64,000 nt of DNA from Benincasa hispida (GCF_009727055.1 NC_052357.1:15521648-15585647); one strand, 5' to 3'. Counted from the first letter of the stretch, positions 11,244 through 23,504 are shown. Notes: generated by a model from the sequence alone, not told the origin. A program made the numbers and translations.

Positions 11244-11640
11244 ACCCCTCCCAACAAGTTTGCACTATTCAAGGAAATCCCTTCAGCAACACCTACAACC
11301 CTGGTTGGAGGAGTCATTCCAATTTCGGATGGGGTGGCAATCCTAACCAAGGGGGGCCTATGTTCTAGCAGAACGGGAATAGGGGCTATTTCAACCAGCA
11401 CCAAGGGCAGCCAGACCTCAGAACCAACAGCCCTCAACATCAACATCCAACGCCTCGGAAGGATCCTTAGTGTCACTGCTCAAGCAGTATATGGGCCAGC
11501 TGGCATCTGAACTCAGAACTCGTGCACCGGGAACATTGCCCAGCAATTCAAAAGCCCTTGGAGCAAATGGAAAAGAGCAATGTTAGAAAGGACATTGAAG
11601 CAGGCAAGCTTGACCACCTGCGATGATGTGGACTGCAACT
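11244..11640 (+). pseudogene. End of Athila-type gag (E_C)
   Basis: Gag forms the particle around the element RNA. In the correct frame the text reads PNFGWGG-like, then QNQQPSTSTSNASEGSLVSL, LLKQYMGQLASELRTRAPGT. This parallels E_A at 22150-21890 (reversed). The segment between KQY and GQLASEL is about 20 residues shorter than in E_A. Stops interrupt the frame near 11345 and 11585. The start is cut off by the adapter join. Confidence 0.7.
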
Positions 11641-12394
11641 ATTTTGAACAACGCATATCTTTCGATCCATAGCCTGATCAACCCTTAAATTCTTCTATTT
11701 AATCAACTTTTTTTTTTACCTTTTTGTGTTTCTTCTAATTTACAGTTATTAATCCAGACTTGCATTATTATTTTGCAATTTCCCTCTTTCTGTTATTTTC
11801 TACATTTAATTTTGTGTTGCATATAAGTTGTTTTCTTGTAGTTTGTGTATAGCATGATGAGTGAATGATTGACTTAAAGAAAATTTATTGTGAAAAGACA
11901 AGGAAGTAGATAGAATTAAAATTATAGCAATAAATAATGAGAGCATAACCTTTTTAATTGACGTAACCTGCGTACAATAAGAATGTGTTACAATCATCTA
12001 ACTTAACTATACCAAGTTGAAGGTGGTGCTCGCATATGATTTTTGCCCCACCTTGGTCGGTGCACAATGTTGAGGTACCCTCCAGAATGCATTGATCAAG
12101 GAAGTGTGTTGCGGAGTTGTATGCGTTGATGTCTTATCTTCAACAAAACTATAGTTGCGGTGATGAGAACGATGCGTTGTATTCAACCTTGCGTCCATCT
12201 GAATAAAATATTAAAAATATTGTCTGGTAAAAGGGAGGAAGTCCAAACGATTTGTATCCCGAGCATTTAATGCTTGACAGATGAAAGGACAACCTCTAAA
12301 AATTCTATCATTATGGGAGGTGGAACGACGTGCCTATTGATCTGCCCAAGATCATGCGTCGAACAAATCGTTGTGGGCCCCACCCAGCCCAGCC
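11641..12394 (+). other. Spacer between gag and ORF3 (E_C), non-coding
   Basis: No ORF is supported. It aligns with 21126-21889 reversed in E_A. It holds the CCCCACCTTGGTCGGTGCA block near 12048 and runs into GTGGGCCCCACCCAGCCC just upstream of the ORF3 TATA box. In autonomous Athila-type elements pol would lie here. Confidence 0.7.
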
Positions 12395-12402
12395 TATAAA
12401 TT
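12395..12402 (+). promoter_or_regulatory. TATA box upstream of ORF3 (E_C)
   Basis: TATAAATT lies 132 bases before the ORF3 start and just after a GGGCCCCAC box. E_A has the same pair of boxes at the same distance on its own strand (21115-21125). Conservation of motif and spacing in two copies suggests a separate promoter for ORF3. Confidence 0.5.
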
Positions 12403-12526
12403 GAGCTTTCCCTTCCATTTGGACTCTTTACCTGCATTCGCAACCCTAAGAGATTTTCTGCTCAAGCTCCCGGATTCCCTGAAACCCTAGCTCCAATCAC
12501 CATTTTTCACCTTTCAACCAACTCCA

Positions 12527-13235
12527 ATAGCCGATCAAACCAACTCCCGTCCTACTTCCCTCTCTGCCATCGATCAAGCAACCATTCGCGAGGCAGCATT
12601 TCTGGCTGCCAATCGCCGTTTGGCTGCCCAAGCTCGCCACACGCCAAGAATCGTCAGAAGAACCTGGAGATACTCCCTACCCTCACGACCTGCTGCATTC
12701 CAACGAGGAACTAGCACGGAGAGCCTGCACACTCCGATCATGTCAATGGAAAGTGAAAGGAAAAGGAAGGACGACACGGAGGTGTTTGGCCCAATTCTGC
12801 AGACATTGAAGCAAGGAGATGGCTTGCCCGAGGCAGGGGTGGTGAATCAACCACTACCTGTGTTGGTGGTGATTGTGACTGCGCCAGAAGTACCCACCCA
12901 AGTTGAAGAAGTGGTGAATGAAGAGGTGGTCAACGCAGTGGAAACTGCGATCAATGTTGAGATCGCAAGAGAGTTCGAAAATGAAGTAGTCGAAGTTGTA
13001 GAGGCGGTGATCAAGGAGGAGATCGATGCTGAGATCACAAGAGAGGAAGAAAGGTTGGATGTGATGGTTGCAGTGCCTGCACCTGAGGTTGCGGTGTTGG
13101 AAGTGGCAACTGGGCACCGCCAAAAGAAAATGTATTTGAACCAAAGGATGCAATGATGAAGGAGACCGCAGAGAAGGAGAGAAAAGAAAAGAAAAAGAGA
13201 AATCGGAAAAATAAGGAAGGACGGGCTGAGTCTTC
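12527..13235 (+). pseudogene. ORF3 (Transposase_32-like accessory protein), N-terminal part, E_C
   Basis: The protein is homologous to ORF3 of E_A. The first residues align with MADQTSSHPTSP of E_A, but the start codon here is ATA at 12527-12529. The conserved block AIREAAFLAA..RRLAAQARHTPR follows. Next comes an acidic, valine/glutamate-rich stretch with repeats of NVEIAREFENEVVEVVEAV type, likely helical. A frameshift near 13110 moves the frame to EPKDAMMKETAEKERKEKK, and E_B interrupts it at 13236. The remaining lysine-rich piece is at 29929-30145. Function is unknown. In E_A the downstream part carries the putative plant transposon protein domain. Confidence 0.7.
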
Positions 13236-14850
13236 TATTCGGTGTCTATTATGATTGATTACAATGGGATGTATTCAAAACATGCAAACGTGTCACAGAT
13301 GTTATACAATGACGCAAGATACAAGTCCCTACTATGCGCTACTACTATGGCCTTATGCGATATTCACTTTTGATGCGGTAGTATGCTCTTTTTGTGTGCC
13401 ACAAGTTTTCTTACGATGAAACCAAGTGTAATTCCATCTCAAGTTTCTCGGTGTGATCCGAGTTGAACATGGGGAAATATGGTACCGATTTAATGTGATG
13501 TTTTCATGCTGTTATGCGACCGGTTTTCTCAATTCTTTGAAAAGTGTTTATATGTTACAAATGCTGTGAAATTGCAATAAAGTAAAGTAAAGCAGTAAAA
13601 TAAATATAGTAAACCTAAACTAGATGTATTTGATACAGGCGCAATGTATAAGATGCTAAAGAGTGGGCTAGCTAGGAAGTCTATGCAAGGATGGGGGTGG
13701 CGATGGCAAGGCTTAAGGTGTGAAAAAAAAAGACATATAAGCCTACAAATCATCGCAAGGTCTTAAGGAAAATAAAGAGACGAATACTGTTCCATTCTTC
13801 TCATGCCGTACACCTCTCAGTGATTGGCCACGCTTCCCACATGTCTATGTAGAAACTAGAGCTAAACGTAATGAACGCAAAGTTGCTTCCATGTCTGGAA
13901 GTACTACTCGCTTTAGTTAACGCACTCTCCTGACCTTCTCTCGATAGATCAGAATGACATCTTCACTTCTGTTCTCACAGGTGAAGATGTCGTCCAGCAT
14001 GCTTTAGCTAAACGTATTTATTAACTTTACTTTACGTTAAGTCTTGGGATGCTTATAATGCTTATCAAAAGATAGAGAAAACATGATGGAGACAACATAT
14101 ATGAGGAAAGCAGTGATAGATAGAATACGGCAGATGGTCATAATCACAACAACTATTATTTCTAGCAATTGTTCGATACATGATGAATGAATACAAAGAT
14201 GACAAAGATATGGAATACAAAGAAGGGGTAGAGAGACAATCAGTGCCAATGTATTGGTCACTGATCTGTGGAAATCTGCTTGCCGCTTAAGGTTGACTAT
14301 GTAGGAAAAGCTCCCCTCTCGAGTTGGCCTTTCAATAGAAAAGTCCTTGAACAAAGCTTCGCTCAGGGTTGATGGATTGAGGCTCAGAGATTGTACCTTT
14401 CGACCTTATCTCGTTTTATTCTTCCCGGATGAATCGTTATGCACTCAGCTAAGCTTTCTCCTCTCTTTAGAATTTTACAGCACTTTACCCAGCACCAAAT
14501 AGCATATGACTAGGTAAAACCCAGTTCAATGGAATCCCTTGTCACTGAAATTCCCTTCACTGGAATTTTGCCCAATATCTTTCACTGAATTTTATGGGGG
14601 TATTTTTAGGCGGAATGGCTTTGACTCCAGCCAAGTGGTCCCACTTTTTGTTATGGAAATTCCGGATATGGAGGGATTTTATTCCTTTCCGTTTTGCAAT
14701 TAGTCCACCAATCGTGCACGGCTGTTAGCTATACACGCGTCATGATCTCCTCCACTTGCATCACTCGATCATTGGTCTGCATGCAACGTTGGTTTTTATA
14801 ACCGCATGCGGTCGTCAGGAAGAACAGGATTGATTATCGCCATGCGCCTC
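13236..14850 (-). repeat. 3' LTR of E_B, distal part
   Basis: It runs from the E_A insertion point to the end of E_B. Its terminal bases read CACCGAATA on the minus strand, against CACCGAACA in the 5' LTR, so the end dinucleotide CA has mutated to TA. With the other part at 25333-25630 the LTR totals about 1.91 kb, against 1.94 kb for the 5' LTR. The ORFs in it are shadows of LTR sequence. Confidence 0.88.
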
Positions 14851-16686
14851 TGTTGCAGCTTGCATTGCATCTATGCTATGCACATATACATATATGCTAC
14901 ACAATGCACGTATGAATGGAATTTTATGCGATACTACTTAGATATGCGTTATTAATAGATGTTCTTGTAGTATGCTATGCGTTGTCACAAGTTTTCTTAC
15001 GATGAAACCAAGTATAATTCCATTGCAAGTTTCTCGGTGTGATCCGAGGTCGAACACGGGGAAATTCGGTACCGGTTTAATGTGATGTTTCATGCTGTTA
15101 TGCGACCGGTTTCTCAATTCTTTGAAAAGTGTTTATATGTTACAAAAGCTGTAAAATTGTGATAAAGTAAAGTAAAGCAGTAAAATAAATACAATAAACC
15201 TAAACTAGATGTATTTGATATAGGTGCAATGTACAAGATCCTAAAGAGTGGGCTAGCTGTGAAGTCTGTGCAAGGATGGGGGTTGCGATGGCAAGGCTTA
15301 AGGTGTGAAAAAAAAAGACAGATAAGCTTACAAATCATCGCAAGGTTTTAAGGAAAATATAGAGACAAATACTATTTCGTTCTTCTCATGTCGTACACCT
15401 CTCAGTGATCGGCCACGCTTCCCACATGTTTGTGTAGAAACTAGAGCTAAACGTAGTGAATGCAAGGTTGCTTCCATGTCTGGAAGTATTACTCGTTTTA
15501 GTTAATGCACTCTTCTGACCTTCTCTCGATAGATCAGAATGTAGATCAGAATGACATCTTCACTTCTACTCTCACAGGTAAAGATGTCGTTCAGCATGCT
15601 TTAGCTAAACGTATTTATTAACTTTACTTTACGTTAAGTCTTGGGATGCTTATAATGCTTATCGAAAGATAGAGAAAACATGATGGAGACAACATATATA
15701 AGGAAAGCAGTGATAGATAGAATACGGCAGATGGTCATAATCACAACAACTATTATTTCTAGCAATTGTTTGATACATGATGAATGAATACAAAGATGAC
15801 AAAGATATGGAATACAAAGAAGCGGTAGATAGAGACAATCAGTGCCAATGTCTTGGTCACTAATTGATGGAAATCCGCTTGCCGCTTAAGGTTGACAATG
15901 AAGGAAAAGCTCCCCTCTCGGGCTGGCCTTTCAGTAGCAGAGTCCTTGAACAAAGCTTCGCTCGGGGATGATAGATTGAGGCTCAGAGATTGCACCTTTC
16001 GGCCTTATCTTGTTTTATTCTTCCCGGATGAATCGTTATGCACTCAACTAAGCTTTCTCCCTTCTTTAGAATTTTGCAGTACTTTACCCAACACCAAATA
16101 GCATACCCTCTCAGAGAATTTGCTGGGGGTATTTATAGGCGAAATAGCTTTGACTCCGACCAAGTGGTCCATTTTTTGTTATGGAAATTTCGGAGATGAA
16201 GGGATTTTATTCCTTTCTGTTTTGCAATCAATTCCTTCAATCCTGTGTGGCCGTTAGCCGTACACGCGTCGTGATCTCCTCCATTTGCGTTGCTCACTTG
16301 TATCACTCGATCATTGGTTCGCATGCGGTGTTGGTTTTTTATAACCGCATGCGGTTGTCAGGAAAAACAGGATCGACTATCGCCATGCGCTGCCCTTTCA
16401 CAACTTGTTTTATGCGTTTACACACATTAGGGCGCACAAGTGATAGGGATGCATTGATAGAATTCGATTGAGCCTTGGTCACAAATGGTGACTTTGATTT
16501 TCCTGCAAAACAGAGAAAATATTCGCCATTTTCTCCATCTTTTTGGCGTTAGTGGGTTTCCTTACAATCATTTGGAATTATTAGCAAACTAAGCTAATTT
16601 CTATACAATTGGCGCATAATCCTTTACTTTGTCTATAAATATCTAGATAAAGTGACTTAAATAACTTGTATTTCTAAAAGTTATCA
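14851..16686 (-). repeat. 3' LTR of E_A
   Basis: It is 1,836 bases long, bounded by the polypurine tract on the high side and by TGTTGCAGCTTGCATTGC on the low side. The matching 5' LTR end is TGTTGTGGTTTGCAATGC at 23511. On the minus strand the LTR opens TGATAACTTTTAGAAATAC. Confidence 0.88.
16129..16139 (-). promoter_or_regulatory. LTR TATA box (E_A 3' LTR)
   Basis: The minus strand reads CCTATAAATAC. The same box stands in the 5' LTR near 24775-24785, where it would drive the element transcript. Confidence 0.55.
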
Positions 16687-17320
16687 CACCCCCAAATTTA
16701 GATACATGTTTGTCCTTAAGCATATCTTCTACTAAGGAAATCATACTCCAAGTTTATTCTATATTTTTACGAAAATACCTATTGCTCCAAATGTAACTCT
16801 TAGGCACATTTCCAAACATCGCATTTCCTTCTATCCTTGCTAACTCTCAGCAAGCCCTACTTTATTCATTTACTAAACAAAATGCTGCTAAAAAATGCTT
16901 TTCTAAGTTTTCAAAGAAAAATGTTCATCTCTTCATATGAAAACAACTCGATAAAGCTTGTATGTTGTGAACAAAACTTTATGCCTTTTATTACAAGAGA
17001 GAGAAAAAAATTTCTAGGGATAGTTGGTCATGGTTACACTTCTTCGTTTTGGCTTGCCCCCATGTGTTTCATGCAAACATCCAACTACGGTGGTGTGCCA
17101 ATTTCAACGTAACTCATGTTTACAAAGGAGTTGCCCCTTATATTATATGTTTTTTTTTCTATGTTGCATTGTTCCTGGTAACCTGCCTTCGTTTTGGCTT
17201 TTTCGTACGAGTGTCATATGAACATCCAACTACGAGCAAGTTCCTTTCACAACTAAACTCTTATCAGGTTGGGAACAATATTTTGGAATCCCTTGCGCTG
17301 ATAGTGGAGTTTGTCATAAA

Positions 17321-17351
<31 letters not shown>

Positions 17352-17938
17352 TTGGTCAAAATAGATGCTAAATGTTAAACAAAGGACACATTTTCTTTTA
17401 TCACTACACATTTTTGCATCCATTTGCTCAGACCTTCCCCACCCTTAAATTTAAAGATGAGCAAGGTTCTCATTGCGTTGTTTGGATAGACTAGACAAAC
17501 ACTAAGAAGAAAATTTCAAAAAGAATGTTTGAGTAGGACTTTGAAAGGTAAAAGGTAAAGTACTGCTGAACTAAGAGTTAACTAAGTGTTAGTCAGAATC
17601 TACTAAGTATAAGAAATATTTCTAAGTATCACATATTATACATCATAGCAACACAATGAAGAACGTGAAAATATAAGAGTAAAAATAAAACATGAATTCA
17701 CAAAGGAAGATAGAAGAAAGAGGCGAAGGCAAAATGTGAAAGAGATTATGTACATGAATTGTATTAAATTAAATAAGTTTGCAACTAGTTACAAATGATC
17801 GCAAACGCAGTATTACATGGCCTATACAAGAGTCAAAGAATTGTAATATACATGGTAAAGAATTCAAAAGAATTGTATTGTACAAAAGAATACGCTAAAA
17901 AATAAAAGAATACAAAATTGAAACAAAGAGAGAGAAAA
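16687..17938 (-). other. 3' untranslated region and polypurine tract of E_A
   Basis: No gene is supported, and the forward ORFs at 16837-17378 are shadows. The polypurine tract on the minus strand is AAATTTGGGGG next to the LTR. The region aligns with the 3' UTRs of E_B (25631-26700) and E0 (1225-2270), including GGGTGGGGAAGGTCTGAGC near 17430-17448. Confidence 0.75.
17323..17353. repeat. (ATT)n microsatellite
   Basis: About ten ATT units lie in the 3' UTR of E_A. The same array is present at the same element position in E_B (26264-26294), so it was spread by the family and did not arise twice. Confidence 0.9.
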
Positions 17939-20900
17939 CTAAGTTGGAGGCGTGGGAGGATCTTGCGACGGTTGAGGTGTTTCGGTTAAACCATCATCAA
18001 AGACAAATGCGTGCCTTAAGTGAGGAGGCACCATTGTTCCATGTAGATAGGCGGTTAAAAAGGAGAAATACTCGTGATTCTGCTCCGCTATCATACGTTG
18101 GTGCTGGAACAACCGGTGGTAGTTGCGCTTCACATTGATTAATATTTCTTTTGAAACAGCAGCACTATGTTGAATATCTTCAATTCGTTCCATAACAACC
18201 TCAAACCGGTGGTTGAAGAAGAGTTGTTGCTGATTGACTAGCTCTTGCTGTTGGGCAAATAGCCATTGCATTTCAGCGAGCTCAGCAGCCATGGATGGGG
18301 GTGAAGGTTGTGCCTGCGAAGTCTTGCCAACATCAGTTTGGGGTTGGGCTGATGTGCTCACACCCAAATTGTGTGGGTCATCAACTTGTGGCGGTGGAAG
18401 AATGACAAGTGGAAGGGGGATAGATGGTGGATTTGAAGCTGCTGGCTGAGGAGGAGAATCAAATTGGGTAGGAGGGTGAAAAGGCTCAGGAGGAGGAGGT
18501 GGTGATAATGGTTGCGCGAGTGAGCTGGGTTATCCGGAGGAATGTATTCTCAATGGACGAGGTCTTCTTATCAAGGGCGCAGGCTCTGGGGATTCAGAAA
18601 CCTTCTCTTTTCCTTTATCCTCTCGCATTCTCTTGGGTCTTGGTTCTTGCGGTGAATTTAGATCGATCGCAGGGTGTCTGGCAGGTAATTCTGGGCAGTG
18701 GAGGGAATCCTGAGGAACATCCTCAAAATCTTGGAGGTAATGAGGTCGTGGACTTCAGACATAGGCTCATCACCTACCCCGGAATTGATACACAAACTTG
18801 AAACAATCCACGGGAAGAAGTATTGTCTTCGAATGTATCCCACCAAAGCTTTGATCTGCCCTACGATCAATCGCCCAATGTCAATGGGGATGCCGTGCGC
18901 AATGCAGTATACGGCCATCACCCGATCCCTTGAGACTGTGTTATCATAAGTTGTAGGGATCAACCGCTTCTTGACCAAGTAGACCCATAGTCTTCCTTTC
19001 GGCAGCAATAACTTGGACGCCAAAGTGTGGACACCCTTAGAGGAAACAGTCCATTTGGTCCCAGGCTGTGCTAGGATCTCCAGTGCATCTTCCATCAAGT
19101 CTTCTGATGGGTTGTCAATGATTATGTTGCCAGGCGCATCTAGATTCACCCCCATCTTGAAGAGTTCGTTGATCTCCCTTGTGCAGAAGAATACAGCTGT
19201 TCCCCTAAGATTCACTACATTCCGATTCTTATGTAGTTGCCCAATGTAGAAATCCCTTACTACCTCTGGCATTACGATGGATGGGCATTGGCAGAAAGAC
19301 TCCCATCCAAGCTCAACTATTACACTGGTGACCAGATCAGATAGTGGGTGTAGCGCAAGGAAGAAACCCATCTCTATTAACATATCATCATTTTCCCTTC
19401 TCTTGATGGTTCTTCTCTTGGTTGTTGCAGGCGCTTCAACTGCTGGAGCCTCTGCTCGCGCTTCAGCAAGGCGGGCAACTTGTCTTTCTCTTCTTGCTTG
19501 TTCCTTGCGTTTCTCTTCCTCCTCGCGTTCTGTGAGCCATTTTCCCTTGCTTTTGCGGAGGCACTTCAGATTGGCCTCGCGCTTCTTCTTCTTCTCTTCC
19601 TTCATTCTTTTCTCCTCTTTCTTTTTCTTTCTCTTCTCATTCTCTTTCCTCCCTTTCAAATTCTTCTTCAAATTGTGTAGAAGCAATCAACAGGCACTGA
19701 TCCTTTTCTCTTTTCTTAATTGACTCCAAATGGGTAAGCTCATTGTTCTTCTTCATTTCTTCGTACTCGATGCGTCGTCGCCTCTCCCCTTCGGTGATGA
19801 TGAGCTTGCCCCTCTCCATTTTCTCTCGTCTCTCTTCTACTTCTTTCCTTCTTCTTTCTTCTTTTTCCAAGGCCAAAATTAGCCTTTGAGTATCAATCTC
19901 AGTTTCCCACGGCGCATCCTCCTTGCGACGCCGCATTAATGGGACGCCCTCTTGTTCTTCAGTTTCTTCCACCGCAACTACATACGTAGCTTCCTGTTGC
20001 GGTGGTTTCATTGGTTGGGTCGATTCCCCATGGTTTTCTCTTACGGATGTGGATTCCCCATCCATCACCGGCGTAGCAGCCTGTTGCGCTGCTTTTGCTT
20101 TTTTTCTTAAGTGCCTTCTTTCCCTTCGGGGCATTTTCCGCTCTTCTTTTTCTTGTTTTCTCTTCTTCTGGGCTTTCTCATCTTCGTCATCACGTTTATT
20201 TTTCTTTGATTTGCGATGACGGGAAGACTCGACCCATCCTTCCTTATTCTCCCTTTTCCTTTTCTTTTCTTTTTTCTTCTTTTCTTCATCAACTTCCCTC
20301 ACTGTTTGTTCTGGTGCATCTGGACTGTCTTCTAGCAGTGCCCCACCAGCCACCTCCAACACTACAACTTCAGGTGCGGGCACTGCAACAACCATGGCAA
20401 TTTCTTCTTTTTCCTTCCCAGCTTCCTTTGCGACCTCAACAATGATCGCATCATTGATCGCCACATCCACAGCTTCAACTGCTTCCTTCTCCAACTCTCT
20501 TGCGATCTCAGTGACGATCGCATCCTTAATTGCAGCTTCCACTGCGGTTACCACCTCATCCTCTTCTTTCTCTTCATCAACTTACTCAACCATCACTTCC
20601 TTCGCCTTGGAGGCTTCACCCGTGGATAGGTCCTTTAGCGCAACTGCAACTACTTCCTCCATGGGCAATGGTTGGTTTACCACCCCCGCTTCAGGCAATC
20701 CATCTCCCTATTCCAGGATCTTCAGTATTGTGCCAAACACTTCCGTGTCATCCTTTTTTTTCTTCTCACTCTCCGTTGACACGGCCGACATAGGCAGGCT
20801 TTCCGTGCTTGTTCCCCTCTAGAATGCAGTAGGTTTTGAGGGCAATGAGTGGCGTCGGGCTTTCCAACGAGTCGAGGGGTATGGCGAGCTTGGGTAGCCA

Positions 20901-20994
20901 GACGGCGGCTGGCAGCCAGAAAAGCTGCCTCACGAATGGCTGTCTGGTCAGCAGCAGAGGGGGAAGTAGGATGGGAACTGGTTTGATCGGCCAT
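17939..20994 (-). pseudogene. ORF3 of E_A: accessory protein with putative plant transposon protein domain
   Basis: About 1,000 residues in four open pieces (20994-20722, 20554-19637, 19686-18658, 18367-17939). The start ATG at 20994-20992 gives MADQTSSHPTSP, the same place as in E_C. In order there is a conserved N-terminus, an acidic helical part with INDAIIVEVAKEA-type repeats, and a long lysine/glutamate-rich coiled-coil stretch (about 20330-19480). Next is a globular domain at about 19330-18700 with VRDFYIGQLHKNRNVVNLRG, INELFKMGV, GTKWTVSSKGVHTLAS, LWVYLVKKRLIPTTYDNTVS and IDIGRLIVGQI. That order of motifs matches the putative plant transposon protein (Transposase_32, PF20167) and resembles the ATHILA ORF1 family. 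A glutamine-rich coiled coil ends it. Stops near 20580 and 18658 and a frameshift near 19660 break it. I see no membrane segment, so an env role is not supported. Confidence 0.75.
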
Positions 20995-21114
20995 TTGGTT
21001 GGTTTGAACAAAGAATGGCGAATGTAGCTAGGGATTTTTAGGGTTCTGGGAGCTTGAGAGCAGATAGTCTTGAGAATCGAATACAGGTAAAGAGTTCAAT
21101 CGAAGGTAACAGTC

Positions 21115-21125
21115 TTATTTATAGC
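21115..21125 (-). promoter_or_regulatory. TATA box upstream of ORF3 (E_A)
   Basis: The minus strand reads GGCTATAAATAAG, about 130 bases before the ORF3 ATG at 20994. A GGGCCCCAC box lies just upstream at 21136-21144, and a second TATA-like CGTATAAATAGC at 21147-21158. The arrangement repeats that of E_C. Confidence 0.5.
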
Positions 21126-21889
21126 CTGGGGCGCGTGGGGCCCACCGCTATTTATACGGCACTTGATCTTGGGCAGATCAATGGGTGCGCCGTTTTACCT
21201 TCTGTAATGATGAAATTTTTCAAAGGATGACCTGTCGTCTGCCAAGCATTAAATGCTTGGGATACGAATTGTTTGAACTTCCTCTTTACCGGACAATCTT
21301 TTTAATATTTTATTCAGATGAACGCAATATTAAGTACAACGCATTGTGCTCATTACCGCAACTATAGTTCTGTTGAAGATAAGACATCAACGCATACAAC
21401 TCTGCAACAAACTTCCTTGATCAATGCATTTTAGAGGATACCTCGACATTATGCATCAACCAAGGTGGGACAAAAGTTATATGCGAGCACCACCTTCGAC
21501 TTGGTATAGTTACATTAAATGGTTACAAAGCATTCCTAATGTGCATTGGTTGCGTCCATTACCAAATTCTGCTCTCAGCTTTTAATGTGAATTAATTCTA
21601 CCTACTTCCTTGTCTTTTTACAGTAAATGATCTCCAATTACTCATTCATCATGATATACACAAAATACAAAGAAATAACTTAAATACAATCATAACATTA
21701 AATGCATAAAATAACTGGAAAACGGAAATAACGCAAGTCTCAATTAATTGAAGAAAATTGAAATAACAGAAAACATACAAAAGAAGAGTTAAAAATCATC
21801 AATTAATTCATGAAGGTTCAAGGGTTGATCAAGATATGGACCGAATGATATGCGTTGGTCATTATGGTCGCAGTCCACATCAACGCAGG
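21126..21889 (-). other. Spacer between gag and ORF3 (E_A), non-coding
   Basis: No ORF is supported. It aligns with 11641-12394 in E_C and with parts of 26700-27014 in E_B. This is where pol is missing. Confidence 0.7.
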
Positions 21890-23385
21890 CGGTCAAGCTT
21901 GCTTGCCTCAATGTCCTTTCTGACATTGGTCTTTCCCATTAGTTGCTAGGGCTTCTGAGTTGTTGGGCAACGTTCCGGGTGCACGCATTCTCAGCTCTGA
22001 TGCCAGCTAGCCCACTTGGATCTCCAGATTCCTTATCAAGGATGCCTGAGCCTGCATCACCGCATCATTTTTGTTTATGTATTGCTTGAGCAGCGACACC
22101 AGGGATCCTTCTGAGGCATTCGACGTTGATGCTGAGGGCTGTTGGTTCTAAGGTCTTGATTTCCCTTGATGCTGGTTAAAATTGCCCCTATTTCCATTCT
22201 GCTGAAACATTGGCCCTCCCTGGTTAGGATTGCCACCCCATCCGAAATTGGGATGATTCCTCCAACCTGGGTTATAAGTGTTGCTAAAGGGATTTCCTTG
22301 AATGGCGCAAACTTGCTGTAGGTTAAACGGGCAACAGTCAGCCTCGTGAGGTCTACCACAATTTACACAACCAATTGCGGCCACCTGGGCCTGTGCTGCT
22401 ACTTGCACTGGTTGTGGGGGCATCACTCCTTGATTCATGGCCATATTCTGGAGGGAAGTTACCGCGGCCATCTCGGCGGCCAAGGTAGTCACGGTCTCTG
22501 TAGGGACACCGGATGTTTCATTTTGTCTCTGATTATTTCCCCTTCCTCCGTATCCATCATCTATCCAGTCATCCATGTTTTGCGATATGCGGTCAAGGAT
22601 GACCTTTGCTTCCGTGTAAGATTTTTCCATGAATCCTCTTGCAGCGGAGGTATCAACAATAGCTCGTGTGGCTTGATTCAGTCCATTATAAAATGTTTCC
22701 ATTAGAACGCAGTCAGGGATTCCAATGTGGGGGAAGTTTCTGACCAGTCTTCTAAATCGCACCCAGACGGTGCTCAAGATCTCGTACCTTTTTGCTTAAA
22801 GTTCAACACGTCATTTCATCTCCTTGTGTTGATGGCGGGAGGGAAGAACTTCTTCGTAAACCTCTCAACTAACTGTCCCCAGGACGTGATTTCATTGGGC
22901 TCCAGAGAGTAAGCCCATGTTTTTGCCTCGTCCCTCAAGGTGTAAGGGAACAAATACAACCTAATATGCTCAGAAGTGACACCAGGGATGAAGAAATTGC
23001 CATACATCTCCACAAAGCTAGTCAAATGGGCGTGTGGGTCTTCACCTTGCAGATCTCATAACTGGCCTGCATTCTGTATCATTTGAAGCATGACCGGGTT
23101 GATCTCAAATCTGGCATTCTCCTCCACAGTTGGCTTCAAAATGCCCGGCAAAAAATCATAAAGAGTAAATGCTGTGTAATCTTGCATGGGGATGTTGCGG
23201 CCAGCCACCAGGAAGACAGGGTCCTGGCTCGGCCGTGCATCCCCTTGATTGTCTGGCATCGCCTCGTTGTTGTTATTCGCCATTGCTACTATTCTACGTC
23301 GGTTCCTGTTCTGGAGGTTCCTTGCATTGAAGGTTCGCTCGATCTCAGGGTCCGCGACAAATTTTGGTTCAGAACCAAAATTCAC
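21890..23385 (-). pseudogene. Athila-type gag of E_A
   Basis: Gag builds the virus-like particle and binds the element RNA. The start MNFGSEPKFVADPEIERT at 23385 lies about 100 bases after the primer site. The capsid core reads EHIRLYLFPYTLRDEAKTWA and ITSWGQLVERFTKKFFPPA (about 22965-22835), then FYNGLNQATRAIVDTSA (about 22700). The zinc knuckle is CVNCGRPHEADCC (about 22350), that is CX2CX3HX4C, as in Athila gags. The C-terminus reads SLVSLLKQYINKNDAVMQ near 22080. Breaks are a TGA near 23054, a frameshift region near 22815-22780 and a stop near 22147. About 490 residues if whole, close to the family norm for gag alone. Confidence 0.85.
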
Positions 23386-23486
23386 ACACCATCAAGCTGC
23401 TCTCCACGTTAAACAACTAGTACAATGAGATCTGTCCTACATAACAAACAAACAGCATTCAAACAATAAACCGATGACCAATAATT

Positions 23487-23504
23487 TCCCCGGAAACGGT
23501 GCCA
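23487..23504 (-). promoter_or_regulatory. Primer binding site, tRNA-Asp (E_A)
   Basis: The minus strand reads TGGCACCGTTTCCGGGGA. The 3' end of plant tRNA-Asp pairs with TGGCGCCGTTGCCGGGGA, so there are two mismatches, both of the kind left by ageing. It begins six bases after the 5' LTR end. Confidence 0.85.

Noticed and set aside
11142..11510. 122-residue ORF that looks like a small protein
   Set aside because: It runs through the sequencing adapter and then reads gag DNA in the wrong frame.
16837..17378. Overlapping forward ORFs repeated at 25863-26305
   Set aside because: Both sets lie in the 3' untranslated region of E_A and E_B on the antisense strand. Their similarity reflects copies of the element, not gene conservation.
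18499..20445. Several forward ORFs (for example 19277-19723, 20095-20445) rich in S, F and L
   Set aside because: They are the antisense of the lysine/glutamate-rich ORF3 of E_A, whose homologous frame is conserved in E_C.
17939..20994. ORF3 as an envelope protein of an endogenous retrovirus
   Set aside because: Its position after gag fits an env-like gene, but I see no signal peptide or membrane segment and the motifs fit the putative plant transposon protein domain.
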